From: Hoplostethus atlanticus
Lineage: Eukaryota; Chordata; Actinopteri; Trachichthyiformes; Trachichthyidae
Assembly: GCA_034670405.1 (NCBI GenBank)
Contig: JAXDDX010000018.1
Span: 124,501 to 188,500 of the forward strand
DNA length: 64,000 nt
Direction of reading: 5' to 3'
Shown here piece by piece: positions 18,401 to 30,187 of this stretch (position 1 is its first letter; every line of letters starts with the position of its first letter). The position numbers and the translations under genes were made by a program. The notes beneath the pieces were generated by a model that did no database searches, was not told the DNA's origin, and saw only the letters and a list, made by a program, of their open reading frames with translations.

Positions 18401-19397
18401 TCCATTTACTCAGCAGACTTTATCTCTGAAAAAGAGGAAGGAAACAAAAACTGGCTTATCAGGAACCTGACCAAATATGGCGAAAGGCGAAACTGCCTAT
18501 GAAGTGATGCAAGATGTGCATTGAAGGAGGGGCCCGATGTACCTTGCACGATGCTAAACTAGCAATTATATTTCTGTTACACAGTTCAAGATCAGTCTGA
18601 CGTCCGGGAAATTATTTACAAAAAATATAATTTCAACAAATGACAAACTGGGATTTTAAAAGTAATCCTAAGAAAAAAAAAAGGAGTGAGCAAAAGCAGA
18701 AACCAAGGAGCGGGGCTGATTGAAATGCTAATGTCAGGCTGTGATGTCAGCAGATACTTGTTGTCAGGGTCTCTTCTGCATTCTTTCCCCAAGCTGGTTT
18801 TAGATAGCAGAAAAGTAAACATGAGAAGTTAAGAGGAAGTAAATGCAGTGAAACAGACACACAAATATTTCAAACATTCATTGTAACAATGAATGTGACG
18901 GGACATTTGACGGGACTGTTTGTGTGCGCATGTTTTTTTTGTTTTTTTTTGATCTGCATCCAAAGTGAATATTTTCTCTCTCGCTTCACACACAGATGCT
19001 ATCTACATTAGGTACAGTTACAAGTACACCTGTAAAAGTGAGCAGACTGGTCTGACCGGCCACAGTGTAAATATTACAACTAGCTCATGAGCTGAATTCA
19101 AACTGTTCTCTCTAACAAAACACCTACAGCACCTACAGGATGCGATTACAAGTTTTGTGTGATAAAAGTAGCAAACAGGTGCATTTAAAACTAGCCTGAA
19201 ACTCTACTTGTTGTCAGAGTGGCTCTGTTTGTTTATTGGGTGTAATGTGGTCAGTAAAATTCCTACCTAACCGTACAGTTAGAAAAATGCAACAAACAGG
19301 TGACAAGTGCAGTGTAATTTATCTCCAGATGAGTCCTGAGAGAAATCCAACAATAAAGGACACCGCTGCTGAAAACACTAGAATTTTCTTGCACATT

Positions 19398-19409
19398 AGT
19401 TTCACTTTT
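19398..19409 (-). promoter_or_regulatory. ISRE-like motif upstream of TRIM B
   Basis: Read on the minus strand it is AAAAGTGAAACT, one mismatch (first base) from the interferon-stimulated response element consensus GAAANNGAAACT. It lies about 370 nt before the TRIM B start codon. Interferon control is common for fish TRIM genes of this type, but a 12-mer match alone is weak. Confidence 0.35.
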
Positions 19410-19481
19410 TGTATGTTTTACAGTTCATTTATTCTCCCTCTCAGCCTATTGTCCTTTTCCTCTCCTGCCTGCCCGCCCTCT

Positions 19482-19487
19482 CCCCCC

Positions 19488-19518
<31 letters not shown>
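19482..19518. repeat. Poly-C followed by (TC)n tract
   Basis: A run of 17 C followed by TC dinucleotides, between the TRIM genes. Such tracts often mislead sequencing; the length may not be exact. Confidence 0.9.
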
Positions 19519-19528
<10 letters not shown>

Positions 19529-19777
19529 CCTTCCCTCTCCCTCACTGTAAGTCTCCTGCAGCCTTTGCTCGACCTGCTTATCTGAACTGGGCTGGGCTCG
19601 AAACACTCGCGGCACAGGGGGAGGGACCTAGTCTGCTTTCAATCAATAACCTCTGGAATTCAGAAATACAAGTTGGTCCTGTCTCTGACAGGCTGTGCCA
19701 CACTCTTGGAGGCGGGCTCCCAAGCACACTCAACGGTACCTCTCTCTCTGTTTTTGCTGTGTTTTGTGCGCGTCACA

Positions 19778-22700
19778 ATGGCTGACCGTGTGTCTCCAGA
19801 TTACTTCAGCTGCCCCCTATGTGTCAGCCTTCTGAGGGACCCTGTGGCCATCCCCTGTGGCCACAGTTTCTGTATGGACTGCATCAGTGGCTACTGGAAT
19901 GAGGCTGACTACACAGGGATCTACATTTGTCCACAGTGTAAGATCACATTCACCCAGAGGCCTGTGCTGCGGCCCAACGCCACGCTGACCATGGTGGCTG
20001 AGAAGATCAAGAAGAGCGGTCTGAACCTCAACCTCATCACGCCCCAGGGGAACAGCTATGCCGGGCCAGCCGACGTCCCCTGTGACTTCTGCACTGGGAA
20101 GAAACTCAAGGCTGTGAAATCCTGTCTGAACTGCCTGGCGTCCTACTGCGAGAAGCACCTGAAGCCCCACTATGAATCAGCCACCTTCAAGAGGCACAAG
20201 CTGGTGGATGAGCTGGGGAACCTGGATAGGAAGATCTGCCCCCAGCACCAGAAGTCCCTGGAGCTCTTCTGTCGGACGGACCAGATGTGTATCTGTGCCA
20301 TCTGCACAGTCAGTGAACACAGAGGGCATGACATTGTCTCCGCCGAAGCAGAGAGGAGCGAGAAACAGGTAAGGAGTGGTTTCTCTGTTGCAGTTGATGG
20401 GTCCTAAAGAGTAGCCTCAATAAGGGACACAGTAATAGCAGTAGTGGTTATGGCTTAGAAAAATCACTTTCACTCAACGAAATTAAAGTGTAATTTAATA
20501 AGAAAGGTAGCCAGTGCATTCGGTTGTGTGACAGAAACCACAAACTAAAACCACAGTGGAACAAGGGAGTGTTCAACTGTATTAGAGTCAATGTTTTCAC
20601 AGAGATCAGATTCGTCAGATCCTACATGAAGTCATTTGAGTTAAGGCAGACGTGGAGTTACTCTCAACTCCTACCCCCGAACTGTTACTCGTGTTTGTAC
20701 TTTGACCCAGTTCAGCAACGCTATCAGCTAGCCTGGCAGGCATTCGCCGCCAAAACAAATGCCGCTCTCTGATTAGCTGTACAGTGGCCCGGAGGAGTGT
20801 CTCGGCTATCGCTTCTGAAAACTCCTTTAAGAGTGTGTGGTGTTCCAGCTGTGGGAGAGACATACCACCGACACTAGACATCCACCCTGCTGTGCTGATT
20901 CCCACCTGTGGGAATGGTGGGCCCGGGATGATAGCGGCATTCCATAACAGGGAGTCAAGAGACCTTCAACACCTCATGTTCATGAACCAATCACAAACCT
21001 AGCTTGTAGCCATGACCACGCACATTCAAATGACTCACCAATCGCACCGCCTGTGAAGCACTGTGGATTAGATAAGAAGGTCGACTAGTATAAATCATCA
21101 TTCTGAGCAATTGCACTTTATATATGTGAGTCATTTATGAAGGATGTTGAGCTAAAATGTTTTTTTTGATTGGAAGCAGAAGTAATAATTCACCCTGTTG
21201 AGGATTTCTTCACTAAATGGGGAGTCTGGTTTCTCTCATGCCCAGATTTACAACCTGAGTCTCACACATCTCACTCCATCCCTTGCTCTCTCCCCTCCCC
21301 CTCTCATTTTACCCCCCCCCCCCCCCCCACCTCCCTCCCTAGATTCCCCACATTCCTCAAGCTTATCTTGAAGAATGGGTTGGTGGGCTTGAGTAACGGC
21401 TGAATTAGAAGCCCTCTATGCTGCATGTCAGTACTGCGTGCACCATCTCTTTAAAAGTCAGGCAGCGGTAGTTTCACATTCCTGACATGGCCAGGATTCC
21501 ATTACAGATTTTCTCCCCCTCTCCCTCTGAGATATAAACTAGCCACACTAAGAAGAGTCTTGGAGCTGGTTTTATTGGACATAACAGGACAATATCCCCA
21601 GCTATTCCTTGATGAGAACGAATCTTTCTGCTGAACCATTAAATACGAGGCTTTACGTCTTATAAGAAGGAACAGCACAACATACAATGAGACCAGAATG
21701 AATGAGCACTGACAAATTGAAATTGAAGATCTAGTATTTGTCCCCTCAATGCAACTTTCATCATGAACTATTATTACTGCTTAATAACTAATCCTACTAA
21801 TCCTACAAAGAATTAAGAATGATGAATTGAGCTAAAGCTGGAGGGAACGAGACGCCAGTGTGCATGTACGAGAAAACAGTGAAATAGGTGACGACTAAAT
21901 ACAGGATCTAATACTCTCATTCTATCAACAGAAACTCCTGGGAGTTTCTCAAGCTGAGATTAGACAAAAAGGCCAGGAGAGGGTGAAGGAGCTGGAAGAA
22001 CTGAGGACCGCTGTGGACTCACTGAAAGTAAGGAAACCATGTCAACAATATATTGTCTTTTTGTACCTTTTTGTCACCTGTGTGCATCGTTGATATTTCA
22101 ACCATGGAGACAAACGTCCACAAATCTTAATCCTCACTGCAATGCTCTGCATCACCGCCGATTCTTAACAAGCCAGTGCAGATGTTGTGTAGATTGTGTA
22201 GCCTACAACAGATGCCTTAGTAGCAGCTTGTGCTGTAACACACTGACATCCTGACTGTCCTGTCCAGAGCTCAGCGCAGAGAGCCATGGTGGAGAGCCAG
22301 AAGATGTTTGAGGACATGATTCGCTCCATAGAGAGGATGAAGTCTGAGGTGACCAAAGCTGATCGGCATCAATGAGAAGGCCGCGTTCAGCCAGGCCGAG
22401 GCTTTGATGGAGCGACTGGAACAGGAGATTGACGAGCTGAAGAAAAAGGAGTCTGGCCTCAAGCACCTGTACAGCACTGAAGATCACATCCATTTTTTGC
22501 AGGTATACCCTACAGCATCTATTTAAGAGATCATACATGTCATGTATTGGTTTTAATGTACACCACAGGGGTGAAGAACCATCCAATGTGTAGGGGAGGG
22601 CAATAAAATAGTAAGACTCCACCACAAAACATTTTATTGCCCTGACCTTGGATTTGTGAAAATGAACACTGTCTGGATTCAAGTGCTCTTAAGATAGATC

Positions 22701-24860
22701 TCAGTTACTAGTTATTTTAAGGACGGTCTGCCAAGCAACTGTGATGTAAACAAGCAGGAGGGATTTTCCTCTCTAGCTGCAACTCATAGTACTTCCATCT
22801 AGAAACCAATTTAGAACAATTATTTAGTGTAACTATATTTATGGTTTACTAAAGTAACTATTTGTCTAGGAAAAGGCTCAGACATTGATTACTGCCTCTT
22901 GGCTAAAGGCCTATGAAGTGTAACTGTCTAATTTGCAAGCTTCTTTTCATGAGACATGAGACATACACCAAATAAAAACAGTGACAAGCTCAACTTAAAA
23001 TGTAAGATACAGCAAGTAAAACTATTAATACTTAGAAATACTTAATTGTCTAAAATGTGTGTTTAACTGGACACATCTGGAGGCTAACCTTTTCACTGCA
23101 ACAATTTTAGACATGTGGATGGTTATCTTCAAGCTTAGAAAACATTTCAAGAATCCCACTTATTTTAAAGTCTTTTTCTTTGAAAAGTTAAGAAAATGCT
23201 TAAGATCTATTATGATGAATAGCAACCATTCTTAACTTTTTTTCAAGTTTTTTTCCTCAGAAGGTTTTGTGAATCTGGCCCCAGGTCTCTCAAAGTTTCA
23301 GATGAGAGAGACAACACTGAATTTCTGGTTGCTCCAATGTTGTGAAATTTAGAACACACATTTTTGGATTAAATATGAATCAATAGTAGCTAACTTATTG
23401 CACTTTTACCTCTTGCCTACCTATGTTGAATGCACTTAATGTAAGTCACTTCGGATAAAAGCGTCCCCTAAATGACTGCAATGTAATGTAATGTAATATC
23501 TCAAATTGGATTGTGATTGTGAACATATGGATGAGGCCTTGAAAGACGAGTCCTATCACTATGAATCTTGCAGAATGTCTAAAAACTGAATGTTTTCCAT
23601 GTGGATTTGGATGCCAGAATTTCTCCTTGCGGATATAATAGGGGGAAGAAGTCCACTTCCTTCTCATCCCCTCAATTTCCCCCTAATGTTTTGGAAGATG
23701 CTGAATTAAATTCACAACAACTTATATCCAACATTGTCATGAAACTTCTCTGACAAGTTTTCTTTGATCATCAGAATTTCAACTACCTTTGCACCCCCAC
23801 TGATGATGGCTTCATACCCAGAGTGACAGTGAACCCCGACTTCTCCTTTGGGGCCGCCAGGAAAGCCGTGGCTGAGATCAAAGACCGTCTAGAGGAGTTT
23901 GGCAGAGAGGAGCTACTGAAGATCTCCAAGTCAGGTCTGACCTTAGCAGGGGAAACACAATACTGCTGGGAAATGAAACTCCAAAACTCAATTTGCTGAT
24001 TATGAATGTTTCATATCTTACAGTGAATGAGATCCCAGTTTATACTACAGAAAGTCGGACATTAGACAGAAGGAGCAGAGGTGAGCGTTGCCGTTTCTTA
24101 GTAAATAGTAAAAGTAAATAGTGTGTATTTACGGTGTATGCAATTGTATGTAATACACATTGACCTAACCTGCCTCTCCATCTCCAGTCAAAGAAATTAC
24201 AGTGGACAGTGCTCCTCCTCCAGAGCCCAAAAGCAGAGCAGATTTTATAAAGTGTAAGTATCTGTTCCATTTACCCAAACTTTGACCCTGTCTCAGCTCA
24301 GCCAATGCATATGAATACAGAAACGTTCTTTCGATTCAGACTTCTGCCAGCTGAGATTGGACCCCAACACGGCCTACAAGGAGCTGCACCTCTCCGACAG
24401 CAGCAAGAAGGTCATCCGGACCAGGGACCTGCAGCCCTACGGGGACAACCAAGAGCGATTCGACAGCTTTGCCCAGGTGCTGTGCCGGGAGGCCTTGTCT
24501 GGAGGCCGCTTCTACTGGGAGATCGAGTGGAGTGGGGAGTTCTCCATGGGCGTGGCCTACAAAGGCATCAGCCGCAAGGGCAAAGGCTCACTGTGTCTGC
24601 TGGGCTACAACGATAAGTCCTGGAGTCTGCTCTGCTCCGACTCGGGTTACTCCGCCTGGCACAACCGAGTGGACAAGGCCATCAATGCCCCCCACTCCCC
24701 CAGGATAGGCGTCTACCTAGACCACGCTGAGGGTGTCCTGGCCTTTTATAGCATAGGCAACACCATGACCCTCCTACACAGGTTTGAGACCACATTTGTT
24801 GAGCCCCTCTACCCAGGCTTTGGAGTTGGAACCTCAGTCAAGATCTGTCAACTCAAGTGA
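19778..24860 (+). CDS. TRIM E3 ubiquitin ligase with a 1-nt frameshift in the coiled-coil exon (TRIM B)
   Basis: Seven exons: 19778-20368, 21932-22027, 22268-22502, 23775-23934, 24024-24080, 24188-24253 and 24340-24860. RING residues are C12, C15, C27, H29, C32, C35, C51, C54; two B-boxes, a coiled coil and a B30.2 domain follow, as in TRIM A. Exon 3 is 235 nt, against 234 nt in TRIM A. Reading straight through, an extra A in the AAA at 22355-22357 leads to a TGA at 22373-22375 and a product of 264 aa without most of the coiled coil and all of B30.2. Allowing for that base, the remaining exons stay in phase for 574 codons. An upstream in-frame ATG at 19673 would add 35 residues; 19778 is preferred because it matches the family start. 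AATAAA signals lie at 25247 and 25263. It could be a true pseudogene, a segregating null allele or a sequence error. Confidence 0.88.
21312..21328. repeat. Poly-C run in TRIM B intron 1
   Basis: Seventeen C in a row within pyrimidine-rich intron sequence. Confidence 0.9.
23424..23498 (-). repeat. Dispersed SINE-like repeat (AGCGACTTACA family), reverse copy
   Basis: Contains TGTAAGTCACTTCGGATA, then TAAATGACTGCAATGTAATG: the reverse complement of the core found at 39592-39700 and 28703-28750. It ends in ATGTA-type tail units. Located in TRIM B intron 3. Confidence 0.75.
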
Positions 24861-27018
24861 CTGAGTTGACTGAAAATTTGAGAACATTTTGTTCATCTTT
24901 TGTATATATATATTTGCAGTAATTTGAAATTGTTCCAAACTACATTGTTATTGTTGAAGAAGTCCTCCTGAATGTGTATATCCTTTTATATAACCCTACA
25001 CATCACTAAGTTGTGCATGGATGACAGCTGTCTGCCTATAAGATGTTATTACAACACATGATTACTACATAAACATAATCACACCAGCAACAAGCAATAT
25101 CATGAAAAGTGTTACTCCTTTAAGTTTCTTCACTTGAAGTAACCTCTATTTAATGTCTTGTATGTTTATTGATATAAAGGACCAAAGTTTAATTATTATC
25201 CAAAAAGGACTTGTTGTATGACAAGAATTATTCATTGATAGTTCTCAATAAAAAGTTGAATGAATAAATTGTTTTTTGTGCTTTCTAGCTGACTTGTTTC
25301 TATCCAATCTATAAGATCAAAATATGTATTGGACTTAATTGTGTAATATTTATTTTGTTAAATGAGCTGTTCGAACACATTGTATATTATTCATGACATT
25401 AAATCTGTTTGATGTTCGCTGTTAAAGGGCTTCTGAGTAGCATGATCTTTTAGTAATTAGTAAATAATTATAATAGTATATTATAATTATAATATATATA
25501 TAATTATATAATTAATTAATTATATATGTATGTGTGTGTATATAGTATATATTATAATAATAATATATATATAATAAGTATTTTTAAAATTCCTTTTGCT
25601 GTTTCTCTCTGAGCATCAGTGAAGGTAAGGTCTAAGTTTCAATATTATCTTTATTTTTTTGTAGCTCCATTAAAGCATTTGACTGGTATGTGAAGCAACC
25701 CAATTACAACACATTAACCCGCCTCATGGCGTCCTCTGTTGGTTGATTGAGGTTTAGCATTGAAAAGCATTTCAAAGCAGGACTGAAATAAAATCGTGAT
25801 GAGCACTTTACTTGCTTAGAACATTTTATTATCAAATGTGAAGAATACCTGCCAAGAGAATGCGTATTAATGAAGATAAAAATGGAACAGCTATATACAT
25901 GCTCCCGTTGTGTTTATGGATCATGGATAACACCATTTATCCTCCATGATGCTTCATCAGTGTATAGTCAGAGGTGTCATAAGAAATGGCAGACTGGGTG
26001 TGAACTAATCAAAAGGTGACACATTACTATGTGCAGTCTTTTAACATATAAAGCACATGTAAGTTACAAGTATAGACATGAGATATGCTGCATTATTCAG
26101 CACAAACCCAAAACAGCATTATACACAAAGAGTAGCTCACAGAAGCCAGCTTATGTCTAAATATATGTCCAACCCACTAGCTGTGGCCGTCTTAAAATAG
26201 AAAATGTCAGAATCTATTTTCATTTGTGCCATCTTATTTTTGTGTATTCTTGAAAAAGGGGCATTCTTTCCAAAATGGTAATTTGTTTAGTATCGGCTCA
26301 CTTCATTTTTCATTTGATTTCAGAGGGAAGATTAATTTGTCCATGAAATATGGGCTGATGTATTGGAAAGACTCATATATTGGATTGTATACTTGTAATG
26401 AACCTGTAGATATCTGCATTTGCGGCGTAGCATGAAAATGTCCACTTTTTTATTACAGGCGGCAATCAAAATAATGCCATAATTTTGCTTGAACATGGTA
26501 ACATGTAATTATTCACAGCATTTGAACAATACAGGATTAAATGGGTTGATAAAATGAAAAAATGAAACTGATCAAACAAAATAGGGTTAGGGTCATTGTT
26601 TTCTAAATTAAATCATTTAAATGTCTTATTGACCCTCTGCTGAGCTGATATTAGTTGTTAAGTTATAGCAGTGAGCTACTGTGTGAGGTGACTTGAATTT
26701 ATTTTTCTTTGTTATATTTTCATCTACAAAGCCGCTCACAGTTGGCAAGCATGTAATGCTATAAGCTGGTTTTCACTTAAGTCAAAGTTTGTTTTTGTTC
26801 ACAATAAATGCATGTTATGTTAAAATAGACTTTTGTAAAACAGCTGCAACTAAAATACAACCAAACAGCTAGGATAATCTAGTGTACCAAGTGAGCAAGC
26901 ACTCAAAACACACAAAGTAATTCTTTAACAATAGACATTTGTTTATTAGATCCCAGGGTTGTTGCAGGAAGTTGAACATACAACGCTCAAGAAAAAAAAA
27001 CATCAGACAGTTCAGAAT
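24861..27018. other. Intergenic region between TRIM B and atp5mg (tail to tail)
   Basis: The two genes converge here. TRIM B polyadenylation signals sit at 25247 and 25263; a reverse AATAAA for atp5mg is at 26942-26947. An AT-rich low-complexity stretch runs from about 25460 to 25580. No coding frame is convincing. Confidence 0.6.
26942..26947 (-). terminator. Polyadenylation signal for atp5mg
   Basis: TTTATT on the plus strand, i.e. AATAAA in the direction of atp5mg, 72 nt past its stop codon. Confidence 0.6.
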
Positions 27019-30000
27019 TCAGACATCATAGCCAACAATGCTTCCTTTGCCAATGCATTCTCCAATATAGAACCACATCAGCACTTCAGTGGCCACCAGT
27101 CCATTCCTCAATGCATCCTGTAAAAACAATTGAAATGAGCCAACACTTACATTTGCCAGGTGGGGATTTCATTATTCCTTATTTCCCCATGGATTTTGTT
27201 TAAACAGCATTGTGTGCAACAATGAAAAGAATGAAGAATGAATGTCATACATAATCACATGAAAACTACAAAGAAATAAATGAGACCACCCCCACGTGCC
27301 ACTTCAGATGGATCCCTTTCAAATGGCTGAAGGAGTTTTATATTATTTCATAGACGTGAAAAAGTAAAACCCTTGTACAACCCAGGGGACAGATTATAGG
27401 TCAATTCCTCCAGTAAGATTCTTAGATAGACAGATACTTTACTTTTTGATCCCCGGGGGGAATGCTCTATTCTTAATAGATAAAGTCGGCATGTTTTAGA
27501 TGTTAGCAGATTTACTTAAAAATTTGAGTGAGACTTGAGATTTAACCACACACCCCACAGACCATTGACAAAGAACAAGTCATCTCATAACACATGGAGA
27601 TTCATAAACAAATTTGCTTTGCTCTAAGATTTAGATGATTGTTATTGTGTTTCCGACTCATACGGTGGGGTCTGAATTTAGCACCCACCAAACCCAAATG
27701 CTGGTAAAATGTGTCTTTGGAGGATAAGGGTAACTGCCAGACTGGCCGTAGCTTTTTGAGACAATAACAATTGAATGCCTCAGTTATATCCAGTCTTTGG
27801 TCTTGGCCTGTTCTCAAACTATCCCCTGCTGATCACCTTACACTAATCCTGACCATGAGCCAATCAAAGTAAAGCAAAACAATGTCTCTGTATCAAACAG
27901 GCTCCTGGGGCCTGTTCCAAGAAGTGGGTTCAGCAAACTCTGAGTCTAACCCTGCACTCTGAGTTGATTAATTCCGAGATGGCCAAGTCTGAGTTTTCAG
28001 TTCCAGAACGGCTGATTTGAGTTAGTTCAATCAATTTTGAGTATGTTCACCTTCAGTTAAGCGCGTGCGCGACGACAATAAAAAGCCATCATTAATGGAG
28101 GTCCGATACTACGATTCACCATGGCAACCAGCAAGCACCAGGGCCCCCACCAAGACACACACACTGCCCCTCTTATGCACACACACACACTTAGGTAAAG
28201 ACTACACATAATTTATAATTTATATTATATTATACATACAATTTTCCCTTTTTTTACTATATTTTTTTTATAAAGTGCTCTTATTGTAAATATTGTGTTT
28301 TTTATATAGAGCTCTTAAAAACTGTGACATTGTAAATATTGTGTTGGTTATTGTAAATAGTGTGAACCTGTTATTTTGCACATTTCTGCTAAGCATTGCC
28401 ACTTTGCATTTCACTACACACCTCGTGTGTGTATGTGACAATTAAACTTCTTGAATCTTGAATCTTGAAGCAGAAGGGTCGTAAAGGAGAGGGAATTGGC
28501 GTGGGAGAGAATCGCTGCCCGAGTCAATGCGTACGTTTGAATGCAGCAGTGTATTCATTTAACATTTAACCACACTTTCTTATAATATTACCTACATGTG
28601 AGAAAGTGGTGGAATGGTATTGGAAAAAAACAATTTTTCATTTAGGTGCAATCCCACGGGCGCAAAGCGCACTTGGCAGCAGCTGAAAATGAAATATAAA
28701 AAGATTACAGTCATTTAGCAGAGGCTTTTATCCAAAGCGACTTACAAAGGTGATAGTTAACACTATGTGGGGATCGAACCCACAACCCTGAGACTGAGAG
28801 TCTAATGCTCTACTAACTGAGCTGTCTGGGCCAGACATACTTCAAATGGTGTACTTGGGGCGGCAAATTAGAAAGGCAGATCTAGAAATTTAATTACTCG
28901 AACATAAGGTTAGAGGTGGGTGCATGGTCACAGGTGAAATGTGTTGTTGGAACAATATAAAAATACTAACTGTTGCTTTTGTATTTGTAGGAAATAAAGA
29001 AGACCAAATGAAAGGTGTCTTTATTTGACTGCTCGGGGTGGTGGTAGCTTAATCCGTGAAGTGTAAACGGCATATTATATCTCGGACAGCTCTTCCATCC
29101 TGGACATAAAACATCTAATCGGGGTCTCAAAATCCTCTCCCGACATAAGGCTATGCGAATTACTTCCGCTTGAATATCGATCGGGTTACGAGGAAAGGAC
29201 ACGCCATGTCCGACAGCTGCTTCAGGTTCAGCAGAGGGAGGAGACAAGGAGAAAGTCAGGGTTTGTTCAAGAAAACCTGCCAGCGAGCAGGTTAGGTTCA
29301 CAGAGTCAGTTACCATGGTAATTGACTCAGAGTTTGAGTTACCTCTTTTTCTGGAACGGAAAACCCAGAGTTTCCCTCATCTCAGGGTTAACAAACTCAG
29401 AGTTTTCACTAAACCCGCTTCTTGGAACAGGCCCCTGGTCAGTGGTAGCATCTAAACATATTATCAGTTACTTAGTTTTAAAAACATCTAGATTTGTCGG
29501 GCTCTAATATCCACGCACCTTTACTGTAGTTTGTCCAAGGCGTCCCGATTGGAAAGCCTTCACGAGGTTTGTAGCCCCTTCAATGGCCTTGGGGATGTCA
29601 GCAGGTGAGGGAGGGACCAGTTCAACACGGGCGTAATGCCAGAAGGTCGCTAGCCGGGGTTTGGAGTAGGTGACAGCAGCTACCAGAGAGGAAAGACAGA
29701 GGTCATGTCTTGGATAGTGCATGTATATCTAGTGTAGTATATGCTATCGGTAGAGAGGTTTGCTATTTTGCGATTTCGTGCTGTAGGACAGTCCTTCATG
29801 TTGCTAGCAAGTATTAGCCAGCGAGCTATCTGGCTTCTCTTTGTACAATGTAATTATTAATTACTCGTCACAACTGGTCTACAAATAAATCAGTCCCATA
29901 AGGAAAGAAAGCAACATACAAATGTACACAAATTAACTGGTGATTTCCTGCCCTATGTACCGTTAGGTAATGTTGAATCCAGTTGGCGATAGCTGTGGCT

Positions 30001-30187
30001 AGGTCATGCTCTGTGCTGCTCTAGTCGGTTAGCCTAGCTAGCTAACTGCTGTCAGGTGAAACTTATTATACTTTTCATGCATCTTCCTATAACGAGTTGC
30101 ATTTTAAATTTAGTATAAGCAACAATTTAACTTACCGCCGACCAGTGTAGGTACTTTTGCCACCAATTTCTGCGCCGCTTGAGCCAT
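27019..30187 (-). CDS. atp5mg: Mitochondrial ATP synthase membrane subunit g
   Basis: Three exons, 30187-30136, 29679-29519 and 27117-27019, give 312 nt and 103 aa, the same length as human ATP5MG (ATP5L). The core [17 protein letters not shown] and the C-terminal [14 protein letters not shown] segment are family hallmarks. The latter is the single membrane helix, preceding a final GYDV. The subunit belongs to the Fo part of complex V and helps ATP synthase dimerise in the inner mitochondrial membrane. The start [13 protein letters not shown] fits; the protein has no long cleaved presequence. Intron 2 (27118-29518) is large because it hosts a Harbinger element with further insertions. It lies next to pdzd3 in the same orientation. 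Confidence 0.96.
28121..28703 (+). pseudogene. Harbinger Myb/SANT-like DNA-binding protein remnant
   Basis: A start MATSK at 28121 is interrupted by the LINE tail. After it, a segment reads [12 protein letters not shown] up to 28528. A predicted donor GTACGT and an acceptor TTTAG (28643) join it to [19 protein letters not shown], which is cut by the SINE at about 28703. The tryptophan spacing and RTWQQ motif are typical of the Myb/SANT-like partner protein encoded beside Harbinger transposases. The frame is not continuous across the LINE site. Confidence 0.6.
28138..28469 (+). mobile_element. 5'-truncated LINE 3' end (L2-like) inside Harbinger
   Basis: Almost identical to 38154-38487. Both end in short tandem copies of a TTGAATC unit, the tail style of L2-type LINEs. 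This copy starts abruptly within the terminal part of the LINE, typical of aborted reverse transcription. A possible short duplication AAGCA flanks it. Confidence 0.8.
28703..28830 (-). mobile_element. tRNA-Lys-derived SINE
   Basis: On the minus strand the head reads GCTCAGTTAGTAGAGC (D arm, A box), then a lysine-like anticodon region, then GTGGGTTCGATCCCCAC (T arm, B box). The acceptor arm does not pair and the anticodon stem is degenerate, so it is not a functional tRNA. It continues into TGTAAGTCGCTTTGGATA, the body shared with copies at 23424 and 39592. It sits inside the Harbinger Myb-like gene. Confidence 0.75.
29011..29214 (-). pseudogene. HARBI1-like nuclease, N-terminal remnant
   Basis: Encodes [14 protein letters not shown], then [11 protein letters not shown], the N-terminal region of Harbinger transposase-derived nucleases. 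The frame ends after about 60 residues and no DDE catalytic motifs remain. Confidence 0.65.

Larger units (their letters stand above)
15344..19777. other. Intergenic region between the divergent TRIM genes
   Basis: About 4.4 kb without a recognisable gene. It holds a TATA-like box for TRIM A at 15455-15461, an ISRE-like motif before TRIM B at 19398-19409, and a C17 plus TC-repeat tract at 19482-19518. Scattered short frames have no domain. Confidence 0.55.
27908..29434. mobile_element. PIF/Harbinger DNA transposon remnant with both terminal inverted repeats
   Basis: The ends are inverted repeats: GGGCCTGTTCCAAGAAG at the left and its complement CTTCTTGGAACAGGCCC at the right. The element is flanked by a 3-bp direct repeat CTG (27905-27907 and 29435-29437), the size expected for this superfamily. 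Inside it carry two opposed gene remnants: a Myb/SANT-like fragment on the plus strand (28121-28703) and a HARBI1-like nuclease N-terminus on the minus strand (29011-29214). An L2-type LINE tail (28138-28469) and a tRNA-derived SINE (about 28703-28830) have inserted into it. It lies in atp5mg intron 2 and is inactive. Confidence 0.85.

Noticed and set aside
28769-28830. tRNA-Lys-like gene on the minus strand
   Set aside because: A and B boxes are good, but the acceptor stem does not pair, the anticodon stem is degenerate, and the sequence runs straight into a SINE body.
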